Of a stretch of 64,000 nucleotides of DNA, positions 17,089 through 27,300 are shown in pieces (position 1 is the stretch's first letter; every line of letters starts with the position of its first letter). The notes under the pieces were generated by a model. That model made no database searches and was not told the DNA's origin. It saw nothing but the letters and a program-made list of their open reading frames with translations. The DNA is from Pseudodesulfovibrio thermohalotolerans (GTDB lineage Bacteria > Desulfobacterota > Desulfovibrionia > Desulfovibrionales > Desulfovibrionaceae). The translations under genes and the position numbers were made by a program. Location: NCBI RefSeq assembly GCF_021353295.2, contig NZ_CP120635.1, positions 1,877,501-1,941,500 on the forward strand, given 5' to 3'.

Positions 17089-18496
17089 CCATGTCCCCCT
17101 CGTCATCGATTACGTCATCGGCATCGGTGGTGTCCTCATCCAGCGCCAGCAGTTTTTCCTCGGCGACCTCCGGCACCTCGACGCCACGTACATCCACTTG
17201 GCCGGTGACGACATCGGAAATCAGCCGGGTGCGGTATTCGCGCATCAGCTCGATCTCGCGTTGGGTGCGGTCAATAGCCTGGTCGAGTACACTTGTTTCG
17301 CTCCGAATAAAGTCACAGATTGCGGATTGCTCTGAGATTTCAGGAAGAGGCAACTTTGATGACAGATACTCTCCCACACGCAGATTTGGATAAGTGCTGC
17401 CTGCCACCATTCGCTTGACCCTCTCTCGGGTCAAATGCGATGTAAGCAAATAGAAGAGATATAACGGCAAGACTTTCTCGTGCTTGGCTGTTAGTCGCAT
17501 CAGGAAATTACTGAATGCGAAATCAGGAGTATCCTCAGTAAATATCCCGGCTTTCCCAGTAATGACGTTTGAAATCGAACCGCTCGATTTGACAACGAGT
17601 ATTTCACCTGGCTTGCACGAATAGCGCTTCGCCTCAGCTTCAGTAAACCCTCTGATTGGCATTTTTTTGACGAGAAATCTGCCGTCTTTGTCTATCTGAG
17701 CAGTTGTCGCGACAGGCAGAACGACCTCTCCAAGTTCTGGCTCTACACCATAACTTCCACTGTTATCTGCTCTGGCAATCTGCTTGAGGGGTATTTCCGC
17801 CCAATGCTCCGGAATATCTCCAATCCATTCCACGCCGCTGGGCTTGAGCTTGACCTTGGGATCGAGCCCCCGGGTCACGGCCTGGTTGATGATGTTCTGC
17901 TTCTGTTCCTTGAGCAGTTCGATGAGCCGCCGCTTATTGCGGATGAATTTGTTGATCTGTGCGGATTCATTTCTCATGAACCGAGAAATTGCCTTTTGCT
18001 CTTCCGGCAAAGGAACGGGGAGCGTTAGTGACGCGAAGGTATCGAATCGAAAATCTGTTGATCTCTCCCTGATACCCTTTGCAAGCGAAGTTATAAAATA
18101 CGAGCGAGACATCTCACGCACCAGTTGTGCGTAGTAATGCGTGTCTAAATCTCTTTTGGGGAGACAAACAGAATAAACTGGAGTCCCCTTCCCATCGGAG
18201 TCAGATACCCCAACTGCGCCAGCAAAGGCATCCATTTGATGGATAACCAGATCGCCTTTGCGAATACCTTGGTATCCGATTTCCTTGAGAGATTCGGTAA
18301 AGCCCCGGATTCGACGATTCTTTCGCAAGGTAACTGTTCCATCGCGAAAGCATGTGACTACTTCATCTTGCGAGCGAACCGGCCTTTCCATTTTGCGAAA
18401 AAGCCATTTTCCACGATGTAGTTCCCAGTGCGCCGGTATCTTCCCTAACCACGGAACACCAGAATCCTTGTATTCTGGATAAGGGGCCAGCTTCAT
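17075..18496 (-). CDS. hsdS: Type I restriction enzyme, specificity subunit (HsdS)
   Basis: Recognises the bipartite target of the methylase and nuclease. The product of about 473 aa has two target-recognition domains, each ended by a conserved helix: LPEEQKAISRFMRNESAQINKFIRNKRRLIELLKEQ in the middle and EQSAICDFIRSETSVLDQAIDRTQREIELMREYR near the end. The two halves share the PLPEEQ/PLPEISEQ arrangement. The recognition domains are clearly more A/T-rich than the helices, as expected after domain exchange. The ATG at 18496 overlaps the hsdM stop by 1 base; a GTG at 18499 is also possible. The acidic C-terminal tail is unusual. Confidence 0.93.
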   Translation of the reverse strand: MKLAPYPEYKDSGVPWLGKIPAHWELHRGKWLFRKMERPVRSQDEVVTCFRDGTVTLRKNRRIRGFTESLKEIGYQGIRKGDLVIHQMDAFAGAVGVSDSDGKGTPVYSVCLPKRDLDTHYYAQLVREMSRSYFITSLAKGIRERSTDFRFDTFASLTLPVPLPEEQKAISRFMRNESAQINKFIRNKRRLIELLKEQKQNIINQAVTRGLDPKVKLKPSGVEWIGDIPEHWAEIPLKQIARADNSGSYGVEPELGEVVLPVATTAQIDKDGRFLVKKMPIRGFTEAEAKRYSCKPGEILVVKSSGSISNVITGKAGIFTEDTPDFAFSNFLMRLTAKHEKVLPLYLFYLLTSHLTRERVKRMVAGSTYPNLRVGEYLSSKLPLPEISEQSAICDFIRSETSVLDQAIDRTQREIELMREYRTRLISDVVTGQVDVRGVEVPEVAEEKLLALDEDTTDADDVIDDEGDMDETD

Positions 18497-20628
18497 CACT
18501 CAGCCTCCCCGACAATCTGTTCCAGCAGCCCCTCGGTCTCCTGCTCCAGGGCGTAGATATCGGCCTTGATCTCCTCCAGGGTGCGCATGGGCGCGGGCTT
18601 GTAGAAATGGCGGGTGAAGGAGATCTCGTAGCCGATCTGGGTTTTGCTGGCATCAATCCAGGCATCCGGGGTGTAGGGCAGCACCTCGCGCCGGAAGAAG
18701 GCCTCGATGCCGCCGTCTTCCAGCAGCGGCACCTGTTCGCTGTCGCGCAGGGCGGTATCCGGCTCGTATTCGACCACGCAGGTCTTGCCGTTCACCTCGG
18801 CCTCAAAGAGGCCGTGGATGGGATCGGGCGTGGCCTTGCCGGGCTTGTGAACCTTCTTCAGTACCGGCGCGGCGTCCTCGCGGGTGTCGCAGAGGTCGCT
18901 TTGCAGCAGCTTCTTGCGCTTGGCGGTGAGCTTGACGCCGTGCTTGTCGGCATCGGCATGGGCGACGTCCATAAAGGCGTTGAAATCCAGGTGAGGACCG
19001 GCTCCAAGCGTCTCTGCCACGCGGCGGGCCAGCTTGGCCAGCGGCTCTTCCTTGGCCTTGGCGCAGGCCCGCTCGAACCGTTCCAGCCGGGCCGGGCTCA
19101 GGTGGGCGGCGAGGCGCAGCGGGCGGTCCACCGTCACCTTCCAGTAGCCGAAGGCCTCGTTGGGGAAGATCTTGGATTTCTCGGTTTCGACCGGATTCAC
19201 CACCAGATCGCAGATGGCGCGGATGTGTTCCTCGGAGAACTCGCAGTTCTTCTTGCCGAGGTTGCGGCGCAGTGGCACGTACCATTCGGTGGCGTCAATG
19301 AGCTGGACCTTGCCTCGGCGCGTATCAGACTTGCGGTTGGTCAGTACCCAGATGTAGGTGGCGATGCCGGTGTTGTAGAACATGTTCTCCGGCAGGGCGA
19401 TAATGGCCTCCAGCCAGTCGTTCTCGATGATCCAGCGACGGATGTTGCTCTCGCCCTGACCGGCGTCGCCGGTGAAGAGTGACGAGCCGTTGTGGACCTC
19501 GGCGATGCGACTGCCGAGGCGGGTGGTGTGCTTCATCTTGGAGAGCTTGTTGACCAGAAACATGAGCTGCCCGTCCGAGGAGCGGGTGATCATCTTGTAT
19601 TCCGGGTCGCCGCCGTGCTGGGTGACAAAGCGCGGGTCCTTGATGTCCCCCTTGCCGCCCAGGCGCTCCAGATCGGTCTTCCAGCTCTTGCCGTAGGGCG
19701 GATTGGAGAGCATGAAGTCGAATTCCTGCGACGGGAAGGCATCGCTGGAGAGCGTGGAGCCGTACTTCATGTTCTCGGCCTCGGCCCCTTCGCCTTTGAG
19801 CAGCAGGTCGGCCTTGGAGATGGCGTAGGTTTCCGGCTGCACCTCCTGACCGAACAGATGGATAGAGACATCCTTTTCGTGACTCTGGGCCAGCTCGGCC
19901 AGGCGTTCCTCCGCCACGGTCAGCATGCCGCCGGTGCCGCAGGCCCCGTCATAGACGAGGTAGGTGCCGGATTCGATGTCGTCGGCCACCGGCAGGAAGA
20001 TCAGGTCGGCCATGAGCTTGACCACGTCGCGGGGGGTGAAGTGTTCTCCGGCCTCTTCGTTGTTCTCTTCATTGAAGCGGCGGATCAGCTCCTCGAAGAT
20101 GGTGCCCATCGAATGGTTGTCGAGCGCTGGAAGGATCTCGTTGCCGTCCACGTCCCGCACCGGCTTGGGACTGAGGTTGATGCGGCCGTCGAGGAACTTC
20201 TCGATCAGGTGGCCGAGGATGTCCGCCTCGATCAACGTGGGGATCTGATTGCGGAACTTGAACTTGTCGAGGATCTCCTGGACGTTGGGCGAAAAGCCGT
20301 CCAGATAGGCTTCGAAATCGGCCTTGAGCTGTTGCTGCTTGGCGCGGTTCTTCAGGTCGCGCAGGGTAAAGGGCGAGACGTTGTAAAAGGCCTCTCCGGA
20401 GGCCTGGCAGAGCGCGGCGTGTTGATTGGCGATCCCGGCCCCGTCGAGCTGCTTCTTCATGCCGAGCACCTTTTCTTTGCTCGGCTCCAAGAGCGCATCG
20501 AGGCGTCGGATGACCGTCATCGGCAGGATCACGTCGCGGTACTTGCCGCGCACATAGACATCGCGCAACACGTCGTCGGCAATACCCCAGATAAAATTCA
20601 CAATGCTGTTGTGGATCACATGGTTCAT
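18496..20628 (-). CDS. hsdM: Type I restriction enzyme, M subunit (HsdM)
   Basis: N6-adenine DNA methyltransferase; with HsdS it protects host DNA. The 710-aa product has an N-terminal HsdM domain, GEHFTPR (194-200), the AdoMet motif DGACGTGG (227-234) and the catalytic motif NPPY (309-312). At 710 aa it is longer than E. coli HsdM (about 530); the extra C-terminal 180 residues resemble those of other HsdM proteins of this long class. An HTH gene starts the operon 9 bases upstream. Confidence 0.95.
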   Translation of the reverse strand: MNHVIHNSIVNFIWGIADDVLRDVYVRGKYRDVILPMTVIRRLDALLEPSKEKVLGMKKQLDGAGIANQHAALCQASGEAFYNVSPFTLRDLKNRAKQQQLKADFEAYLDGFSPNVQEILDKFKFRNQIPTLIEADILGHLIEKFLDGRINLSPKPVRDVDGNEILPALDNHSMGTIFEELIRRFNEENNEEAGEHFTPRDVVKLMADLIFLPVADDIESGTYLVYDGACGTGGMLTVAEERLAELAQSHEKDVSIHLFGQEVQPETYAISKADLLLKGEGAEAENMKYGSTLSSDAFPSQEFDFMLSNPPYGKSWKTDLERLGGKGDIKDPRFVTQHGGDPEYKMITRSSDGQLMFLVNKLSKMKHTTRLGSRIAEVHNGSSLFTGDAGQGESNIRRWIIENDWLEAIIALPENMFYNTGIATYIWVLTNRKSDTRRGKVQLIDATEWYVPLRRNLGKKNCEFSEEHIRAICDLVVNPVETEKSKIFPNEAFGYWKVTVDRPLRLAAHLSPARLERFERACAKAKEEPLAKLARRVAETLGAGPHLDFNAFMDVAHADADKHGVKLTAKRKKLLQSDLCDTREDAAPVLKKVHKPGKATPDPIHGLFEAEVNGKTCVVEYEPDTALRDSEQVPLLEDGGIEAFFRREVLPYTPDAWIDASKTQIGYEISFTRHFYKPAPMRTLEEIKADIYALEQETEGLLEQIVGEAE

Positions 20629-20637
20629 AGCCCGTTA

Positions 20638-20853
20638 TTACTCCTTGCGCTTCTTGTCGGTTTCTACAGGCTCGGCCGCGCCGCCAGCCTTCACCCACTC
20701 GTCAACCTCGTCTTTCTTGAACTTCCAAAGACGGCCCATGCGATGGGCGGGCATCGCATGCTTGTCGATCCAGCGGTAAACGGTGTCACTACTGACACCG
20801 AGGTACTTGCAAATCTCGGTTATTGATAACCAGCGGTCTTCCATCTCGTTCAT
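20638..20853 (-). CDS. Excisionase-family helix-turn-helix protein at the head of the hsd operon
   Basis: 71 aa. The segment WLSITEICKYLGVSSDTVYRWIDKHAMPAHRMGRLWKFKKDEVDEWV is a MerR/excisionase-type winged helix. The C-terminal tail is lysine-rich. A GGAG site precedes the ATG. Because it leads the type I operon and ends 9 bases before hsdM, it may regulate the operon; it could also be a remnant of an integrative element. A very similar small gene heads the PstI-type system at 53584. Confidence 0.82.
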   Translation of the reverse strand: MNEMEDRWLSITEICKYLGVSSDTVYRWIDKHAMPAHRMGRLWKFKKDEVDEWVKAGGAAEPVETDKKRKE

Positions 20854-21013
20854 TCTCTTGCTCCACGGGCGTTTTGGTTGTTTGCCACGTCCGCCAGAGG
20901 CGAAACGGGAGAGACTGGACGCACCTCTCCCAGGTTAAAAAACTTCATCAATATACAAAGGCACTATGTGCTATGTCAAACGATCTTTACCGATTTGAAC
21001 CGATTATTTTCTA

Positions 21014-21538
21014 TCACGCTCGATGCCAGACGCCGGAGTCAAGCCGGGTGCCGTTTTCAACACGGGGCATCCAATAGGTCCAAGCGGGGACCGAAGTGCG
21101 CCCACACAGCACCGCCACCATCACCCGCTGGTACATGCTGTGCCCCCCGGGCCGGAAGCCTTCCAGCCGGTCGATGGGCGGCAGGTCGCGTTGCGGGTCG
21201 GTGAAGGTCACCAGCTCTCCGTGGATCAGATTCCAGTCGCCGGTCGGGCGGCCGAAGCACGGCGTGCCGATCTCCTGCTGTCTGCGGGCGTCGGCCAATG
21301 GATCAACACTGCCCCGGGCCAGGATCAGGCCTTCCGGCACCTCGATGGCCGGGAACCCGGCGTGGAGATGGTAGAGCCTGCCCCAGACCACGGCTGGTTC
21401 GATGCTGCGGGCCTGGGCGCAGAAGCGCTGATGGTTCCAATAGCCCCGTTTCAGGGTGCCGTAGACGAAGAGCCGGAGGATGGTCTCGGGACTGTCTTCC
21501 GGATTTGTGTTCAGCTTTGATGGTTCTCCAATGTTCAT
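21014..21538 (-). CDS. Gamma-glutamylcyclotransferase-like (AIG2/BtrG-type) protein
   Basis: 174 aa with the hallmark FVYGTLKRG at 24-32 that forms the substrate loop of the cyclotransferase fold, and a conserved IDRLEGF segment carrying the likely catalytic glutamate. Cyclotransferases release gamma-glutamyl groups as 5-oxoproline or remove a gamma-glutamyl protecting group, as BtrG does. It overlaps the amidotransferase gene by 4 bases and is last of the four-gene amidoligase cassette. Substrate unknown. Confidence 0.82.
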   Translation of the reverse strand: MNIGEPSKLNTNPEDSPETILRLFVYGTLKRGYWNHQRFCAQARSIEPAVVWGRLYHLHAGFPAIEVPEGLILARGSVDPLADARRQQEIGTPCFGRPTGDWNLIHGELVTFTDPQRDLPPIDRLEGFRPGGHSMYQRVMVAVLCGRTSVPAWTYWMPRVENGTRLDSGVWHRA

Positions 21539-22332
21539 GCATTCACTCCTTCGGGCAGTGTCCCTTTGCGCTCCTGGGGTATGAAGCGGAATTCGCTGTT
21601 TTCGATGGCCCGCACATCCTTGTGGCGGATGGTGAGCATGGTCATGGGCGGCACCTCCAGCTCGCGCCAGCCCGGATCAAAGTCCACGGCAAAGTCGATG
21701 AAGGCTGGCTCCGAGGCGTAGAGCACCACCCGGTGCTGGCGGTGGATGCGCAGGCAGAGCGGTTTGTTGCCCTTGAGCACGGTGATGGTGCCGGGGTCGA
21801 GCCGCGAGGCCAGCACGGCGCTCATCTGGCCGCGACAGAGGGCGAGCGCCTTCTTCAGGCCCTCCTGGTCGATGGGGCCTTCGGGCGCGAAGCGGTCGGC
21901 CAGGCGGAAGATCAGCTCGCTGTCCACTTCGGCGAAGCGCGGCAGCCCGAGACGGCGGAACAGATAATCGGCGTTGTAGATGGTGCCGTTGTGGGTACCG
22001 ATGACGATCCCGGCCCGGATGGGATGGTTGTTGCGGTTGTTGAACTCGTTGCCCCGGGTGCGCCAGCGGGTGTGGCCCATGAGGATGGTGGTCTCGTTGT
22101 CGACCTGCCCGAGCAGCTCCTGGAACGGCTTCTCGTAGACCAGTTCGTGCGCCCGCATCGGCCGCTTGAAGATCCGGTGGCTGCCGTCGATCTTGAGCCA
22201 GGCCAGACCGGAGGCGTGCGGGCCGCGCTCCTCGCTGTGCAGCAGCATGCGGATGAAGACCTCGCGCAGGTAATCCTGCTCGTCCGGCCGTCTGCGCTTG
22301 CGGCCGAAGATGATGCCTACTTGTCCGCACAT
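21535..22332 (-). CDS. Class II glutamine amidotransferase-like protein
   Basis: About 265 aa. I placed the start at 22332 because the protein then begins MCGQVGIIFG, leaving Cys as residue 2, the N-terminal nucleophile of class II (Ntn) amidotransferases after Met removal. Further family blocks are MGHTRWRTRGNEFNNRNNHP and GTHNGTIYN. It probably supplies ammonia from glutamine, or acts on an amide product, for the neighbouring amidoligase. It overlaps the upstream gene by 16 bases. Confidence 0.87.
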   Translation of the reverse strand: MCGQVGIIFGRKRRRPDEQDYLREVFIRMLLHSEERGPHASGLAWLKIDGSHRIFKRPMRAHELVYEKPFQELLGQVDNETTILMGHTRWRTRGNEFNNRNNHPIRAGIVIGTHNGTIYNADYLFRRLGLPRFAEVDSELIFRLADRFAPEGPIDQEGLKKALALCRGQMSAVLASRLDPGTITVLKGNKPLCLRIHRQHRVVLYASEPAFIDFAVDFDPGWRELEVPPMTMLTIRHKDVRAIENSEFRFIPQERKGTLPEGVNA

Positions 22333-22838
22333 GGAGCCGGGTCCTCCTTGCCGCCGAAGTTCTTGCCGAGCGGTCTTGTCCCATCGAGGACGAAGGCCGC
22401 GTACTCGCGCCGGTGGCCCGTCAGCCACTCGGCCACCTCTGGGTAGCCCATCTCGGCGGTCAGCCGGGTCACCTCCAGGTGGTCGAGCATGTTGGTGCGC
22501 CCGGAGAGCCGCACCGTTTCCAGGGCTTCGAGGAATCGTTCCGGCCAGGGATCGCTGGCCTTGTCGTCGGGCAGGAACTCGATCAGGCCGTGCCGCGCCA
22601 GGCGGGTGAGAAACTCGGCGGCCGCAGCGGCGGCGTCCTCCGGCAACGGCTGGGTCGGACCGCCTTCGATGCCGGAGAGCACCTCGGTCATGTAGTCCCG
22701 GGGCGCTCGGCTGGCGGTAAACGGCGTCTGGCCGCGCATCAGTTCGACAACTTCGAGGCAGTCGGCGGCCTGCAGGGTTTCCCCGCTGCCGGGGATCGGT
22801 TCGCCGGAAAGCCGGGTGGAGCGGATCAGAATTTTCAT
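22317..22838 (-). CDS. DUF5049-containing cassette protein
   Basis: 173 aa. The N-terminal half (to about 95) is not recognised. The C-terminal half FLEALETVRLSGRTNMLDHLEVTRLTAEMGYPEVAEWLTGHRREYAAFVLDG matches the DUF5049 pattern seen in phage proteins near amidoligases. AAGGAGG precedes the ATG. It ends inside the start of the amidotransferase gene, so both are probably co-translated. It may be a substrate or carrier for the amidoligase; that is inference. Confidence 0.72.
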   Translation of the reverse strand: MKILIRSTRLSGEPIPGSGETLQAADCLEVVELMRGQTPFTASRAPRDYMTEVLSGIEGGPTQPLPEDAAAAAAEFLTRLARHGLIEFLPDDKASDPWPERFLEALETVRLSGRTNMLDHLEVTRLTAEMGYPEVAEWLTGHRREYAAFVLDGTRPLGKNFGGKEDPAPCADK

Positions 22839-22849
22839 GGAGCCCCTCC

Positions 22850-23806
22850 TTAAACAGTGAGGCCGGGAACTTGCCCGGCCTCGTTGGTGTGAGTGGTGGT
22901 TTCGTCCGGAAGGACCTCCTCCGGTTTAGGCCGTCCGTTCTTGAAGGCGGCGTCGCCGGGCATGTTGGCCATCAGATGCTTGCGGGCGGTCTTAAACTCG
23001 TCGCCGATCAGGCCGAGGTGGAGCAGGAAGACTCGAAAGTCGTACTTGGCGCTCTGGGGATCGAAGTCCCGCTTGCGGCTGGAGGCGGCCCGACCGTTGA
23101 GCGCCTTGGCGGCGACGGCGAGGCAGAACTGCAGGTAGGCCTTGATCCGTCCCGCGTGGAGGGTCGCCTCGAACCAGCGGAACTCCACCGTGCCCCGGTA
23201 CCAGATGTTGTGCAGGTTGACCCCGTGGTAGCGGCTGTTGTCGTAGTGCTGGGGCTGGCGGTTGTGATAGCCGTACCAGATGCGGTTGAGCTGGTCCTTG
23301 GTGCGGGGGCGATGCTGTTCGATGCGCTGGATCAGCTCGTCGCTCACCGGCCGGGTGTAGCGGTTGAGCCGGTCGCGGCTGATGCCGAGGGCGTGGAGGA
23401 TCAGCGGCTCCTGCTTGTAGATGATCTTGGCCAGGTTACCCAGGTGCCTGCCGTCGAAGGGCGCGGCGTCGATATGGATGTGGATGCCGCACTGGCTGTT
23501 GATCTTGCCTCCGGCGCGGCGGATGGCCCGGACCGCCTCCTGCAGTTGCGGGATGTCGTCGTAGCCGAGCACCGGGCTGACCACCTCGGCCCGCAGATGG
23601 GCCGGGACGCTGGTCAGGGAGGCGTCCCCCACCACCTTCCAGACGCGGCCGCGCAGGTCCTCGACCTCCCAGGGGTCATAGCTGCTGGGGATGCCGACAT
23701 GGCGGACCGTGCCGCCCACCACCGAGTGGATGGCCCAGGCGATCTGTTCCCGGGTGCGTTTTACGGTCTCGATCTCGATCCCGTAGTGGATCTCTTTCAG
23801 GTTCAT
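22850..23806 (-). CDS. Amidoligase (glutamine-synthetase-like COOH-NH2 ligase fold)
   Basis: About 318 aa. The N-terminal [10 protein letters not shown] strand, the GIHIHID strand and the [10 protein letters not shown] segment are the metal-binding strands of the Amidoligase_2 family. These enzymes are thought to join an amine and a carboxylate with ATP. The start at 23806 has GGAGG just before it. First gene of a cassette that ends with the cyclotransferase-like gene. Such cassettes in prophages have been proposed to make or modify peptide amide bonds. Confidence 0.83.
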   Translation of the reverse strand: MNLKEIHYGIEIETVKRTREQIAWAIHSVVGGTVRHVGIPSSYDPWEVEDLRGRVWKVVGDASLTSVPAHLRAEVVSPVLGYDDIPQLQEAVRAIRRAGGKINSQCGIHIHIDAAPFDGRHLGNLAKIIYKQEPLILHALGISRDRLNRYTRPVSDELIQRIEQHRPRTKDQLNRIWYGYHNRQPQHYDNSRYHGVNLHNIWYRGTVEFRWFEATLHAGRIKAYLQFCLAVAAKALNGRAASSRKRDFDPQSAKYDFRVFLLHLGLIGDEFKTARKHLMANMPGDAAFKNGRPKPEEVLPDETTTHTNEAGQVPGLTV

Positions 23807-23988
23807 GCGTGCCTCCGTCGTTCGTGGCGCTTCTAAGTCGTTGTCAGGCAAGGCTTTTTAGCCTCCGCTTACACCATGAATGCTTCTTTCCGGACACAAA
23901 TCAAGTAGAAGAACAGCCGAAGCCGACATTTAACACGTTTATTTTCAATGACTTGCGAACTAGGCCGGATTGGGCGGCGCACAGGCGG

Positions 23989-24028
23989 CAGAAACCCCGG
24001 AACGGGCTGGCCGTATCCGGGGTTTCTG
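23989..24028. terminator. Stem-loop downstream of the tail operon
   Basis: Twelve-base arms (23989-24000 and 24017-24028) pair perfectly around a 16-base loop, just past the last tail gene. No T-run follows on either strand, so it is a weaker candidate than a classical intrinsic terminator. It might end the late operon or stabilise its 3' end. Confidence 0.5.
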
Positions 24029-24051
24029 GGTTGGCGGTGGCAGTGAGCCGG

Positions 24052-24309
24052 TCAGCCGGAGGCGGTATCAGCGGTGATCAGGCTGGCGTGCAGCTCGAGG
24101 TTGCGCGACTCGTCGGCCCGCATCCGCGCCAGCAGCGCCGTGAAGGCCTCCGCTTCGTCGGCCGGGAGCTTTGATGCCCGTTCCAGCCGCGCCAGGCGCT
24201 GGTGCAGGTTTTCGAGCAGGCCCAGGGCATGGTCGCGGATCAGCCCGTCGCGCTTCTCCTGCGGCGAGGGAATGAACTCGGTCAGGCCGCCTTTGCGTCG
24301 AACGATCAT
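24052..24309 (-). CDS. Small protein at the end of the tail operon
   Basis: 85 aa, not recognised. It is predicted largely helical, with the run LENLHQRLARLERASKLPADEAEAFTALLARM suggesting a short coiled coil. An AAGGAGG site precedes the ATG. It is the last gene of the late transcript, directly after the large fibre gene, so a fibre assembly or accessory role is possible but not shown. Confidence 0.6.
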   Translation of the reverse strand: MIVRRKGGLTEFIPSPQEKRDGLIRDHALGLLENLHQRLARLERASKLPADEAEAFTALLARMRADESRNLELHASLITADTASG

Positions 24310-24321
24310 GGCCGTGCCTCC

Positions 24322-27300
24322 TTAGCTCAGGGTCGCGCCCAGCGAATGGATGCGCGGGTAGATCAGCGGCGTGCCGGTCATCTCGGCTTTGTAGCGCACC
24401 TTGTTGCCGGTGTTGTCGGTGAAGGTGCGCACCAGGGTGTACTCGGTCCAGTTCTCGTCGATGGGCCGGGTGTCCTGGATGGTCATCGCCTCCCAGGTCA
24501 GGCCGCCGTCGTTGCTGGCGAACCACTGCAGGGTGGTGCCACTGGGGATCTGCATCTGCACATAGGCTTTGGTCGATTCCACACCCTGGGTCAGCTCGTT
24601 CTCGCGGGTCAGGTAGGCCCCGGTGGTCTTGTTGAGGTAGCCCACCAGGTTGACGTCGCGAAAGTTGATGGCCGGAGTGTCGTTGGAAAGCGAGCTGCTC
24701 AGGCGCACGCGGATCTGGACCCGGGTGGCGAGGTTGGGCAGCCGTTCCTCCTCGGCGGGAACCATGGCGTCCCAGGTCACGCCGCCGTCGGTGGAGTATT
24801 CCCAGTCGAGACCGGTACCCTGGGGGATGGCCGAGTATTCGTCGAGGTTGATGTCGGAGAACTGCACGCCGGTGATCGGCTGAAAGCGAATCATCCCCTC
24901 GGACTGGAAGTTGTAGCCGTAGATCTTCATCGCCAGGTCGGAGCCGTTGAGCGGCGTCCAGGTCTCGGCGTTGGAGCTCTCCAGCAGCACGCCTTCCATG
25001 TAGGTCTGCCGGGTGATGATGCCCCAGCGGCCCATCTTGCCGAGGGTGGCGGTGCGCACCTTGTAATTGGTGCTGTTGGTCAGCAGCACCACGGAATAGC
25101 TGGTGTTGGCCTCGGCGTAGAACGGGTCGTCGAAGCGAATGCGGGTCTCGCCGCTCAGGCTGATCTCGTTCGGGGCCAGCACTTTCTCGGCGAACACCAC
25201 GCCGTTGGGCAGACCGGTGGTGACGCCGCGAATCTGCACCGTGACCGGAATGCTCGGGTCCCTGGCGGTGAACTGCAGTCCGATGCTGGAAATCACCTGG
25301 TTTTGGGTGAAGCTGAAAGTCTGGGCCAGCGGATCGCGGGGCACGAAGATGGTCTGGGTGCGCCAGACCACCTGCACCACGGGCACGCGGATGATGCGGT
25401 TCTCGATGATGCGCTCGATGCGGGTGATGACCAGCGGATCGTTGATCTGCAGGCTGGCCCGGGCCGAGTAGACGCCGTCGGCCATCTCCACGATGCGGTT
25501 GCCGTTGCGGGCGTTGGTCGGGATGGTGAAGGAGGCGCTGACCCGACCGGCCTCGTCGCTGATCAGGTTGCTGGCCATCACCTGGCCGTCGCAGCGCAGT
25601 ACGATGCCGGATTTGCTCGGGGTGAAGTTGATGCCGGTGACGGCGATGCCGGTCTGGCCGCGCCGCCCGAGGTTGGGCGTGATCTGCAGCATGGCCGGGG
25701 GCTTGTCGAACACGGCATAGGGGTTGATGTTGCGCTCCTCGGACCAGTCGTTCTGCTCCACCAGCACGGTCTCGTTGCCCGGCAACAGCGCCAGGCTGCC
25801 GAAGAAGGTAGCAACGCTGCCCGCCTGATCGACCGAGAGCACCGTGGAGTGCGGAATACGGTCCGGCGCGACGAACCGGGCGATCTCGTTGACTCGGGCG
25901 TCCCATTCGGCGTGGTAGATGTCTGACTGGGCGGTGTTCGAGAAGTCGTCCGAGTAGATGCCTTTCTTGGTCTGGGCGTCCCGGTTCTGCAGCTCGTTGT
26001 TCATCTGGTACTGGGCGTCGTTGTACTTCAGGTCCTCGACGTCTTGGATGATGTCGTGGATCTGGTCCATGGTGATGCGGGTCAGGCCGAAGTTGCGGAT
26101 CTCCATGTCGGTGGAGTTGGGCGGGCAGTCGATGCTGCACAGCCCCAGGGCGTTTTCCGGCACGATGGGCAGCTTCGGAAAATCCGCCGGAGCCCCTTCC
26201 AGCCGTTTGATCTCGGTGGTGGTGGCGTAAACGATGTCGCGGCGGCCGAGGTAATAGTCGTAGTCCAGGCTGCAGTTGGAGCCGTTCACCGGCTGATCGC
26301 CGAGGCTGCCGCGCCCGAAATTGATCACGTTGAGGTTACCCAGCTCGAGCTGCACTGGCGACATGGTGAGCCCGGCGGTGTTGGTGGCCGGAGGCGAAAC
26401 GGTGCCGATCTCCTCGACGCCGTCGTCGACGTAGGATAGCGCCTCGCTGCCCAGTTCCATCAGGCGCTTGTAGTCGGTGCGTGCGCCGTTGGTGGCGGCC
26501 CGGTAGACGCGATAGCCAGTCGCGCCGCTGACCGGCAGCCAGGAGAGCTTGTTCATCTCCCCGGCGGCGGTTGCCCGGGCGATGACCGCAGCGGCGTTGA
26601 AGGCCGTCTCGCCGGTGGCGTTGTAGGCAGTCACCAGATAGAAGTAGTTTCCGGCCGCCGGATGGTTGGCCTGCCCGAACCAGCCGCTGTCCACGTAGTC
26701 GGTGCCCTTGACCATCTGCTTGGTGTAGGTCCAGCGCACCGTGTAGGTGGTGCCGATGGCCGGTTCGTTGCCGGAGCCGAGCCAGTCGACATGGTTGCCC
26801 GACTGTTGCCAGTCCACGCCCTCCTGGAAGATGGTCGCCCCTTGGCTGACCTCGAGGATGTCCACCACGGGATTGGGGTCGAGCAGGTCTTCGCCGCCGC
26901 CCACCGAGCCGCGAGTGACGTTGCGGGTAATCTCGACGATGGCCTCCACCTGGGTCGTCTCCTTGAGCGGCGTGGAGTTGACCGGATAGCGGTGCTTGTT
27001 GATGTCGAAGGTCTTCTGCTCCCCGCGCACCGACTTGGTGGCGATGGATTTGGGCACCAGGGTCGAAGTGGGCAGATCGCGCTGATGCCGGAAGCCCTGG
27101 ATGTAGGCGCGTCCGGCGTTGGTGATCGCCTCCACGCTGTCGTCGTCGACGCCGCCGATGAAGGTGTCGAAGCCCCGCACCAGATAGCTTCCGGCCTGGT
27201 CGAAGGTGCGTTCGGCCAGATTCTGAATCAGGGAATTGAGCCCTTCGGCGGCGGCGAAGGAGAGCTGGTCCTCGGTGATCGAGGAGACGGTGATCCGGCT

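Noticed and set aside
24068..26140. 690-residue arginine- and histidine-rich frame in the large fibre gene
   Set aside because: Shadow of the fibre gene in another frame; composition is typical of misread G+C-rich DNA.
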